The notes below the pieces were generated by a model. The model did not search any database. It had not been told where the DNA came from and saw nothing but the letters and a program-made list of their open reading frames with translations. Below are positions 1-5,999 of a DNA stretch of 7,690 nucleotides, piece by piece. Within the stretch, counting starts at the first letter, position 1. Every line of letters starts with the position of its first letter. The position numbers and the translations under genes are program-made. The stretch comes from JAEXNA01 sp050486105 (GTDB lineage Bacteria > Vulcanimicrobiota > Xenobia > Xenobiales > JADMJV01). The stretch spans positions 1 through 7,690 of the forward strand of contig JBJHCR010000303.1 in the NCBI GenBank assembly GCA_050486105.1. Direction: 5' to 3'.

Positions 1-1128
1 GTCCTTGGTCTGATAGGGGCGGGCCAGAGCCGACTGGATGGGCAGCGGTATCGCGGAGTTGATGGCGTAGCTAACCTTGTAAGCATAGTCCAGGTGACAG
101 TCCGGTTTATTGGAAAGATCCTCGTTGAGGCTGCTCGGATTATTGAAGAGCCGTTGGGGAAGACCGTCCGGGTTCAGGGCGGTCACCACATCTCTGAATC
201 CGGGGTTGCTGAATTCTCCTTCGAAGGGGATGGGGGCGGGAGCTTGAGGGGGTACCTTGGGGTCTTGGGCTCCTCCCCCACCCGGGAGGTACCAGAAGTT
301 CGGATAGTATCCGATGTCGTGAGGGTTGACCAGCGAACTCACGGCAAGCCAGGGGCGGCCCGACTCTCCTTGGGCCCGCTCGGAGCCCTTGGCTCTGAGA
401 AAGTCGATGGCCGCATCGGCGAGCTGGGCGTCTCGGTAGAGGCCTCCGGCGGGGCCGGTGACGCCTCCCCCGTGAGTTTCCGGGCAGGACACCTCCCCGC
501 CTTCAAAGCCCCAAGGCTCAAAGTGCGGATTGGCCGGGTCGTCGCAGCCGTTATAGCCGGTCTCGGTGTCCGAGTGGTGCCATTTTCCGAACCAATGAGT
601 GGTGTACCCTCCTGCTCGAAGCCAATCTCCCAAGGTGGGGATGCCGTTAGGATCAAGCCAAGGCACTTCGGTCAGACCTTTGAAGATCCCGTCGGTTTGG
701 CTCACCCCGTGGGCACTGGGGTAGGCGCCGGTGATGAAGCTGGTCCGGCTGGGCACACAAGCTGCCGAAGCGACGTAGTTGGCCCGGCAGACCACCGCGT
801 TCTCCCGCAGCCGGGCGAAGGCTCGGTAGTGCTCCTTGAGCCCGTTGCTGGCGCTGAGTTCAGAGCGGAACCCGAGAAGCTCTTTGAGTTGGGGGATCTC
901 CCCTTCGGTCGGACCGTAGCCTACGGGAGGCAGACGCAGCTCATCGACGATCATCAACAGAAAGTTTGGCTGCCTGGGCTCGGGGGTCGGAGACGGATCC
1001 GGGCTCGGTCCAGGGCTAGCCCCCACGGGAACATTGTCTGCAGTCGATCCGCAGCCGGCCGCGAATGAAGCGAGACTGGCGGCCCCCAAAACTTTGGCAG
1101 TTGAACTAAGAAAATCTCGTCTTTTCAT
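1..1128 (-). CDS. Tat-exported, probably lipid-anchored sulfatase (C-terminus cut by window edge)
   Basis: This is a formylglycine-dependent sulfatase, which hydrolyses sulfate esters outside the cytoplasm; the substrate cannot be told. The frame is open for 376 codons from ATG at 1128 to the left edge. The N-terminus MKRRDFL is a twin-arginine (Tat) motif, followed by a hydrophobic stretch and a lipobox-like AAGC with Cys26. A Pro/Ser linker (about residues 37-54) leads to the fold start PNFLLMIVDELR (54-65), with the metal-ligand Asp62. The sulfatase signature CVPSRTSFITG has Cys124 as the residue converted to formylglycine. GKWH (181-184) and the NPHD motif (268-271) supply further active-site residues. 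Sulfatases of this type usually have about 450-600 residues, so the C-terminal part is missing. The Shine-Dalgarno GGAAGGA lies 6 nt before the ATG. The gene stands 217 bp after the membrane protein gene, so it may share its transcript or have its own promoter. The family is secure; the substrate and lipid anchoring are inferred. Confidence 0.93.
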   Translation of the reverse strand, partial: MKRRDFLSSTAKVLGAASLASFAAGCGSTADNVPVGASPGPSPDPSPTPEPRQPNFLLMIVDELRLPPVGYGPTEGEIPQLKELLGFRSELSASNGLKEHYRAFARLRENAVVCRANYVASAACVPSRTSFITGAYPSAHGVSQTDGIFKGLTEVPWLDPNGIPTLGDWLRAGGYTTHWFGKWHHSDTETGYNGCDDPANPHFEPWGFEGGEVSCPETHGGGVTGPAGGLYRDAQLADAAIDFLRAKGSERAQGESGRPWLAVSSLVNPHDIGYYPNFWYLPGGGGAQDPKVPPQAPAPIPFEGEFSNPGFRDVVTALNPDGLPQRLFNNPSSLNEDLSNKPDCHLDYAYKVSYAINSAIPLPIQSALARPYQTKD

Positions 1129-1134
1129 GAGGAT

Positions 1135-1141
1135 TCCTTCC
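1135..1141 (-). promoter_or_regulatory. Shine-Dalgarno of the sulfatase gene
   Basis: GGAAGGA on the minus strand ends 6 nt before the ATG at 1128. It fixes the start that gives the complete Tat signal peptide. Confidence 0.75.
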
Positions 1142-1150
1142 GATTTAGCT

Positions 1151-1181
1151 GACCTCCGAAAGGCCCCTGTGACCAGAGGTC
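1151..1181 (-). promoter_or_regulatory. Stem-loop in the sulfatase leader
   Basis: On the minus strand GACCTCTG pairs with CGGAGGTC (8 bp including one U-G pair) across a 15-nt loop. A competing shorter hairpin, CCTCTG-GTCA-CAGGGG, uses part of the same bases. The structure ends 9 nt before the Shine-Dalgarno sequence. No T-run follows, so it is not a normal intrinsic terminator. A role in mRNA stability or leader control is possible but unproven, and chance pairing in GC-rich DNA is a real alternative. Confidence 0.25.
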
Positions 1182-1345
1182 CTTGGATGCCGGCTTTCGG
1201 TTCCCCTCCCTTTCGATTAGGCTCTCTCTAGACTCCCCCGGTCGGAACTAGAAGCCCGACGGTTTCGGGCCAAGAAGACCCCGACGAAGTCAAGCTAGGA
1301 GTTCTCACAGCTCCTGAATCTCGACCTCGCCGGGAGGCCGATTTA

Positions 1346-3580
1346 CTACTCCCGATGTTTTAATCCTCGATTCCCCCCAGGACCGTAGACTTGGCGCGGG
1401 AGCAGGTTGATGTTTTGGTATATCTCGGAATCTGAACTCAGTCGATAACTGTCCTCTGAATCTTTGAGATACCTAAAGCCGGGCTTCTTGCCTAGGGCTT
1501 CGGGGCGGATCGGGTCTTCAGGGACCTGACCAAGGACCTGCGGGACTAAGTCTTCCAAGGACTCCGGATAGGCACCGTGCTGTCGACGGTATCTCTCGAG
1601 AGCCACCAGCATTTCCGCGGCCTGATATCTTGAAAGCATGAGCATAAAATGGGACTGGGCTCGGGCGTGGTTGGGGATGAGGATGGACGAAGCGACATTG
1701 AGGGGATTGATCTCTGTTCCAATGCCGGAGTCTGTACGAGTTAGCCTCTCCCACTCATTTAGGTAAGGGAGTTGATGGTTGAAGTAGGCTTTGTGCTCGC
1801 TCTTGAGGTATCCGGGAAGCAAGGTGAGATACCGAGCAGGCTGAAGCTCATCGCCTCCATCAAAGAGCCCAGATTTGTCTTGGAATCCTCCTTCGTTCAT
1901 ACGCTTCATTACCGTATCGAACATGAGAAATTCTCCCAGCATTGCGGTCTTGAAGGCTGAGGTTTGAGGCCGATTGGCTTGGAGAGAATGGGCCAGTTGT
2001 CTCAGCTCTTCCTCGGAAAACCGGCCGTCAAGGATAGCTCGCTCTAAGGGCTCCAAGATGATTGCGGTCATGGCCACCCGGATCATGAGGCTGATAAGGC
2101 TAAGACTCTTCTCCTTATTGCTCCACCGGAGCCCGAGGTCGAGGTAATGCAGACAATCGTCGTTACGGCCCTCTTCCAAGGCTTCTTGGGCCAACAAACT
2201 CAGACCCTGAACCACCGAGCGATAAGCAATGAAGTCTGGCACCATCTTTTCAAGCCCGAATCCTTCGGTGACGACCGTTGAAAAGTGAGGCTTGCCGAGA
2301 GCCCGTTCAATACTGGGAAGTTCTTCCAGGAAATCTGCTTTAGCGGCCGCCCATTCTTTGCGGTCAAAGTTGCCGGGGGTTCCGTCTTTCTGGAAGCGAG
2401 TATCAACGAACGGAGAGAGAGCCTTTAGGGCCTCGTTTCTCTTTTTTCCTTCCCCTTCTAGATTGTAGGGGCGAAGCATGGAGCCTCGCACTTCCAGCCA
2501 GCCATTATCTTGAGGTGAAACGGCCAGTTCTTCGCCTAATAGGGCTTCTGCTTCAGATATGGCCTGTAGGTAGGCATTGGGGTCATAGAACTCCCGCGTC
2601 AGATGAGCTTGATAAAACACCACCAAAGCACCGCCTATCAGAACTCCTCCGGCCAGGAGACTGGAGGCCGTTCGCTTAACGGCGTAACGACCGTCTGCTC
2701 CCCCAGTGGTTCCTGCGCCATGGTTTCCGGAACCCAGTCCCAGCAGAAGACAGAATCCGAACACCGACCAGCCGATCATCGAAAGATCGAGCAGATGACT
2801 GGCCCAGAAGCGGGGATCTTTCAAAGCTTCGGAAAATCCCCCCAGCTCCAGAAACAGGGCTCCAGTGCCCACCAACCAGGCTCCATAAACCCCGTGGTGG
2901 AACAACCGATATCCTAATTTATTAGTGAAGGTTTCACGGCAATACCTCCAGACTGGGCGAAGCGCCAGCGACAGCATAAGGGCCGTAGCTAGCCCGCCGA
3001 AAAGAGCTACCAAAGCTAGCGTCTCTTCCCTTTCACGAAACGAATAGCTGAAATTCCCAAGGCTTCTTAAAACCGCACCCGCCAGGGCACCCGTGCTCAG
3101 GATGGCTAGGACCGGCACGGAATAGTAGCAAAAATGCTTCCAGGTCTGGCTCGATGTTCCGAAGGTAGGGAGATACTCTCCCCGCCGAAGGGTCTTGGCC
3201 ATCCAAATGAGGCCTAACCCCAGAAGGGTCGAGGCATAAATCAAGAGGGCTTTAGGAGAGAGGTAGGCTATGCCCAGTCCCAAGCCAGTTAAGCCACCAA
3301 GGACTCCCAGGCTCCGGACGCTGAAAGCAGGCTCCGAGAAGAAGGCCGAAGACCGGCTGTACAGTCTTTCTGTGAGCGGTAAAGACGAGAATCTTTGGCG
3401 GACTTGATGGGCCGTGGTGGAAGCGAAGTCGGCGGGAAGCCCGAGGTCTGCTTGATTCTGCAAGGCCTCTCGGAGCTGCAACAGCAACTCCCCCTCGTTT
3501 CCGAGTCTGGGATTGGTGGGGTCGGCATCCAAAAGTTCCGAGAATCTTTCGAATTCGAGATCGTGCTGATTTTGGGTCAT
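1346..3580 (-). CDS. Multi-spanning membrane protein with GspG-like C-terminal motif; candidate anti-sigma factor
   Basis: I do not recognise a named family. The 744-residue product has a hydrophilic N-terminal region (1-85) with a short LPADFASTTAHQVRQRF stretch (49-64) of the kind seen before the membrane part of anti-sigma proteins. About seven membrane segments follow (near 88-107, 110-128, 151-171, 187-208, 230-246, 260-283 and 306-324). A large hydrophilic domain (325-744) then holds mostly helical sequence. An odd number of spans puts the N-terminus inside and the C-terminal domain outside. Residues 655-704 read like the end of type II secretion pseudopilin GspG: LVALERYRRQHGAYPESL, then a P-x-DP and a GFRY. 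The ATG overlaps the sigma-factor stop (ATGA), with GAGGAG 8 nt upstream, so the two are translationally coupled. That coupling, the cytoplasmic N-terminus and the membrane location suggest that it restrains the sigma factor. No classical zinc-binding HxxxCxxC motif is visible, so this role is inferred. It could instead be a target or transporter-like partner. Confidence 0.85.
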   Translation of the reverse strand: MTQNQHDLEFERFSELLDADPTNPRLGNEGELLLQLREALQNQADLGLPADFASTTAHQVRQRFSSLPLTERLYSRSSAFFSEPAFSVRSLGVLGGLTGLGLGIAYLSPKALLIYASTLLGLGLIWMAKTLRRGEYLPTFGTSSQTWKHFCYYSVPVLAILSTGALAGAVLRSLGNFSYSFREREETLALVALFGGLATALMLSLALRPVWRYCRETFTNKLGYRLFHHGVYGAWLVGTGALFLELGGFSEALKDPRFWASHLLDLSMIGWSVFGFCLLLGLGSGNHGAGTTGGADGRYAVKRTASSLLAGGVLIGGALVVFYQAHLTREFYDPNAYLQAISEAEALLGEELAVSPQDNGWLEVRGSMLRPYNLEGEGKKRNEALKALSPFVDTRFQKDGTPGNFDRKEWAAAKADFLEELPSIERALGKPHFSTVVTEGFGLEKMVPDFIAYRSVVQGLSLLAQEALEEGRNDDCLHYLDLGLRWSNKEKSLSLISLMIRVAMTAIILEPLERAILDGRFSEEELRQLAHSLQANRPQTSAFKTAMLGEFLMFDTVMKRMNEGGFQDKSGLFDGGDELQPARYLTLLPGYLKSEHKAYFNHQLPYLNEWERLTRTDSGIGTEINPLNVASSILIPNHARAQSHFMLMLSRYQAAEMLVALERYRRQHGAYPESLEDLVPQVLGQVPEDPIRPEALGKKPGFRYLKDSEDSYRLSSDSEIYQNINLLPRQVYGPGGNRGLKHRE

Positions 3581-4209
3581 GAGCTCTTCTCCTCATTATA
3601 AGTGGCAATGAATCTTTTGCGGGCCTTGGCGAGTCGTGAGCGCACGGTGCCCAAAGGGATCTTGAGAACCTCGCTCATCTCTTCGTAGCTCAGAGAGCAG
3701 ATTTCTCTCAGCCCTATCACCGTGCGATCGATCTCCGGCAAGCGTTGGAAAACGGCCCGGAGTTCTTGAAGTCGACTCACTTTGGAAGCGAGATCTTGCT
3801 CAGGCTCGGCCCACATCGGCGGTTCAGCTAAGTCTTCTTGGACCTGGGGATCCGTTTCTGTTTCCGAGGCTCGTTTTCTCTGGATGTCATGACAGCAGTT
3901 GGTGACGATCCGAAACATCCAGCTTCGGAAAGCTTTGGGTTCTCTAAGGTGTCCAATGCGCTGGAAAACCTGAAGATAGGCCTCTTGAAGGGCGTCTCGG
4001 CTGAGGTCCGGGTTGCGCAAGATCGAGTGCGCCAAGGCGTAGCAGGCTTTTTCTGTGCGGGCGATCAGCAGTTCCAAGGCGTCCTCTTGACCGGCTCGAA
4101 GGCGGATGACAAGACCTTCGAGTGGCTCCGATGCTCTTTCTGATGGATTGCTGGCTTCTGAGGCGCTCTGCTGGCTGTTTCGGCTCATGATTAGGGTTGA
4201 AGTGGCCAA
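3577..4209 (-). CDS. ECF-family RNA polymerase sigma factor
   Basis: This is an extracytoplasmic-function sigma factor that directs RNA polymerase to its own set of promoters. Counting from the TTG start (210 residues), a polar tail (1-32) is followed by region 2 (about 36-110), with SRDALQEAYLQVFQRI and the SWMFRIVTNCCHD stretch that contacts the -10 element. A charged linker (about 111-148) leads to region 4 (about 150-204), with LPEIDRTVIGLREI, the helix-turn-helix SYEEMSEVLKIPLGTVRSRL and the basic AKARKR. No extra C-terminal domain is present. An ATG exists at 4284, but it lies upstream of the likely promoter. The TTG at 4209 sits 5 nt behind AAGGAGG and is the better start; another ATG at 4188 has no ribosome site. 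The gene overlaps the membrane protein gene by ATGA, as sigma/anti-sigma pairs often do. The family is certain; its subgroup and regulon are unknown. Confidence 0.95.
   Translation of the reverse strand: MATSTLIMSRNSQQSASEASNPSERASEPLEGLVIRLRAGQEDALELLIARTEKACYALAHSILRNPDLSRDALQEAYLQVFQRIGHLREPKAFRSWMFRIVTNCCHDIQRKRASETETDPQVQEDLAEPPMWAEPEQDLASKVSRLQELRAVFQRLPEIDRTVIGLREICSLSYEEMSEVLKIPLGTVRSRLAKARKRFIATYNEEKSS
3589..3594 (-). promoter_or_regulatory. Shine-Dalgarno of the membrane protein gene
   Basis: GAGGAG lies inside the last codons of the sigma-factor gene, 8 nt before the ATG at 3580. With the ATGA overlap it indicates coupled translation of the two genes. Confidence 0.65.
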
Positions 4210-4214
4210 GCTGT

Positions 4215-4221
4215 CCTCCTT
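4215..4221 (-). promoter_or_regulatory. Strong Shine-Dalgarno deciding a TTG start for the sigma factor
   Basis: AAGGAGG ends 5 nt before an in-frame TTG (4209-4207). Neither in-frame ATG (4284 or 4188) has a ribosome site at workable distance: from this one to the ATG at 4188 is 26 nt. This moves the start 25 codons inward from the longest open frame. Confidence 0.75.
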
Positions 4222-4233
4222 TCTCAAGAGAAG

Positions 4234-4258
4234 GACGGAGCTGGTCGGGAAAAAGTTC
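4234..4258 (-). promoter_or_regulatory. Candidate ECF-type (autoregulatory) promoter
   Basis: Minus-strand GAAC (4258-4255), a 17-nt spacer and CGTC (4237-4234) fit the general ECF promoter pattern of an AAC-type -35 and a CGT-type -10. The -10 lies 12 nt before the Shine-Dalgarno sequence, giving a very short leader. ECF factors commonly transcribe their own operon, so this may be the sigma factor's own promoter. It is read from a single site and could be chance. Confidence 0.4.
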
Positions 4259-4269
4259 GCACCGAACTC
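4250..4269 (-). terminator. Small inverted repeat with T-run after the pseudokinase gene
   Basis: On the minus strand AGTTCG-GTG-CGAACT is a perfect 6-bp inverted repeat with a 3-nt loop, extended by a G-U pair and running into a run of Ts. It starts 30 nt past the pseudokinase stop and resembles a weak intrinsic terminator. Its second arm contains the GAAC of the candidate ECF promoter, so the same bases could instead be a protein-binding operator. Confidence 0.4.
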
Positions 4270-4298
4270 AAGTTTTCTCGGCAAAAAAGGAAAGTTCC

Positions 4299-5999
4299 TT
4301 ATCGGGGCGCGATCAACCCGGTCAAGGGCTGGTTTAGGGCCACGGGGTTGAGTTTTAAGCTCTCGAGATCCATGGTGGAGAGCTGTCCCTCTTCATCCAC
4401 CAGCCAAAGTTTTCCGTAGGCCGAAACCCCAGACTTCACTGGACGAGGCAGTTGGTGGAGGGTCGAAACGGAACCTTTCGCCAAATCGAGCTCTGCTAAG
4501 AGCCCGGCCGTGGTCAGCAGGAGACCGCGGCCTTGGGACAAGGGAAATAAGTCTTGGGGTTCGTGGGGAGCGATGCTGAGCACTCCTTTGTTTTCGAGAG
4601 TTTCGGGATGCACCAGGACGATCTGCTTGGACGCCGCTTGAAGGACGGCGAGGTCTGAAGAGAGCTTGACCAATCCGCTCACCGCCGGCAAACGAGTCTC
4701 GGCCAGGATGCTTCCCTTGTCGAGGTGGTAGCGCCTCAGCATTGTCTCGTCGGCAAGATAAAGATTCTCGCCAGCCGAAACTGCCGCGCGGCAGTTTCGG
4801 CTGGCGGGAACGGCCCGGGTCACTCGCAGGACCTCCGCTTCGGAGTCGACAGTGCCCAGGATCGCTCTGCCGGGGGCGATGGCTACAAATCCTTGTTCGG
4901 TGGACAGTAGCCGGCTTGGAGAAACCGGAGTAGGCAGCAGCACCCGATTGCGCTCCTTGCCCGTGGCTCCGTCGAGCTCTACCAACTGCGAACTTCCCGG
5001 CACCATGGCCACCAAGACCGCCGGAGAGCTGCGGGCGATAGGGTTGTTCAGATGGCGGGCAGGCCAGGAGATCTCGACCTCATAGCGGTCGGCGTCATAG
5101 ACCAAAATCTTACTCGCCGTCTGCAGATAGAGGGGCTTCGGGGGGACGGTCGGGGGAGGTCGCAAGAGCAGATAGGCCGCTGCAAAGAGCAGGATGCCGA
5201 CCAGGCAGAATTCGGCAAAAAGGTAGACTGGGCGTTGGCGGAAGAACAGCTCTGAAGCGCTGGGAAGGGGGTCTAGCTCAGGGATCTCAAAGTTTTCGAG
5301 GGGAGAGATCTCTGCGGGGTCGTCCTCTTTCCTGTCGATCTCGTCGCGCAGGCTCTGCAGCAGCTCAGAGAAGCTTCCATAGCGTCGCTTCACAGCCCAG
5401 GCAAGCGCTGTGGTGGAGCGACTCTGGTCCTCCAGGGCTTGCAGCAAGTCTTCGGTGAGTTTCGAAAACTGGGCTAGGTAGTGACGCTCGGCCTCTCCTT
5501 TGGGGTCGCCGTGATGCTCGGGGAGCTGAGACCAACCGCGTTCGGCAAGATAGACCTTCCCGTCCACCAACAAAAGATCCGACAACTCTAGGTCGAGCAA
5601 CGGGCCTTGGCAATGGTCCTTGAGAAAGGACAACAGGCGGCCCAGTTGCAGACTAGTTTTCAGCCAGGTTTCGGCCGAGACTTGCTCCTTTTGCCAGCGG
5701 GCGACGTTTTCCAAATTGGAACCGTCGAGGTCTGGCTGCAAGACCCGAAAACGGCCCTCTTCCCAACAGCATTCGACCACCGGAAGCAGGTTGGGGTGCT
5801 CGAGCTTAGCTCGGCTTTCGAACACCTCCCGCAGGCTCTCAAGGGACGGGTCGGGAGCGGGATAATCTCTAAGCACCAGGGGTTGGTCGGCAAGGCGGGC
5901 CAGGAGGCACCCCTGGTGGCCTCCCAGCACTTCCTCGACGGTGTAGCGACCGGCGAAGACCGGGTCGCCGGGCTGGAGCAATTTCAGAAGCGCTGCCAA
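4299..5999 (-). CDS. Membrane-anchored pseudokinase with beta-propeller-like outer domain
   Basis: The 566-residue product has a Ser/Thr-kinase-like cytoplasmic half (about 10-220). The opening LQPGDPVFAGRYTVEEVLG and the LEHPNLLPVVE stretch match bacterial Hanks kinases, but the catalytic signatures are broken. The glycine loop is GGHQGC (26-31), the VAIK lysine is Arg44, HRDLKPEN reads LLDLELSD (134-141), with only the Asp kept, and DFG reads ERG (153-155). It therefore probably does not phosphorylate. One membrane helix (259-279) and a Pro-rich stretch lead to an outer domain (about 290-566) of repeated strand patterns (GFVAIAPG, ENLYLAD, GKLWLVDEEGQL) like PQQ/YVTN-type beta-propellers. 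It may act as a receptor that passes a signal by binding. The start is TTG at 5999, the first possible one after an in-frame stop four codons earlier; its ribosome site is weak. The start overlaps the PilX-like gene by 16 bp, implying cotranscription. The fold is likely, loss of activity is inferred from motifs, and the ligand is unknown. Confidence 0.85.
   Translation of the reverse strand: MAALLKLLQPGDPVFAGRYTVEEVLGGHQGCLLARLADQPLVLRDYPAPDPSLESLREVFESRAKLEHPNLLPVVECCWEEGRFRVLQPDLDGSNLENVARWQKEQVSAETWLKTSLQLGRLLSFLKDHCQGPLLDLELSDLLLVDGKVYLAERGWSQLPEHHGDPKGEAERHYLAQFSKLTEDLLQALEDQSRSTTALAWAVKRRYGSFSELLQSLRDEIDRKEDDPAEISPLENFEIPELDPLPSASELFFRQRPVYLFAEFCLVGILLFAAAYLLLRPPPTVPPKPLYLQTASKILVYDADRYEVEISWPARHLNNPIARSSPAVLVAMVPGSSQLVELDGATGKERNRVLLPTPVSPSRLLSTEQGFVAIAPGRAILGTVDSEAEVLRVTRAVPASRNCRAAVSAGENLYLADETMLRRYHLDKGSILAETRLPAVSGLVKLSSDLAVLQAASKQIVLVHPETLENKGVLSIAPHEPQDLFPLSQGRGLLLTTAGLLAELDLAKGSVSTLHQLPRPVKSGVSAYGKLWLVDEEGQLSTMDLESLKLNPVALNQPLTGLIAPR
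4769..4806. repeat. Perfect 38-bp palindrome inside the pseudokinase gene
   Basis: The left arm CGCCAGCCGAAACTGCCGC is followed with no spacer by its exact reverse complement, giving 19 + 19 bp and a centre between 4787 and 4788. In single-stranded form it can fold into a 17-bp hairpin with a CGCG loop. It encodes residues 399-410 (ASRNCRAAVSAG) of the pseudokinase, and the plus strand encodes the same 12 residues. The reading frame stays open across it. It may be a small inserted palindromic element, a cruciform site, or an assembly fold-back artefact. Confidence 0.95.

Larger units (their letters stand above)
1129..1345 (-). other. Spacer between membrane protein and sulfatase genes
   Basis: This 217-bp stretch has no credible gene. 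Just past the stop codon of the upstream gene there is a weak inverted repeat, AGGAG/CTCCT (1297-1301 and 1311-1315), without a T-run. A second short GC-rich inverted repeat (TCGGG/CCCGA, about 1264-1284) also lacks one. A TTGACT box (1288-1293) has no matching -10 element at normal spacing. I see no convincing promoter or terminator, so readthrough from the sigma-factor operon into the sulfatase is possible. Confidence 0.5.

Noticed and set aside
94..1068. Long plus-strand open frame opposite the sulfatase
   Set aside because: It lies opposite a clear sulfatase with catalytic motifs, and its product has low-complexity Gly/Val/Arg sequence without any family pattern.
1283..1304. Second ECF-like site (GAAC then CGTC) before the sulfatase
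   Set aside because: The spacer is 14 nt, against 17 nt at the sigma operon, which is too short for the usual ECF spacing.
4210..4284. Longer sigma factor beginning at ATG 4284
   Set aside because: The extra 25 residues cover the promoter-like and inverted-repeat sequence and the ribosome site of the TTG start, and they look unlike the N-terminus of a sigma factor.
4725..5085. Overlapping plus-strand open frames around the palindrome
   Set aside because: One repeats the pseudokinase peptide only because the DNA is palindromic. None has a ribosome site or recognisable domain.
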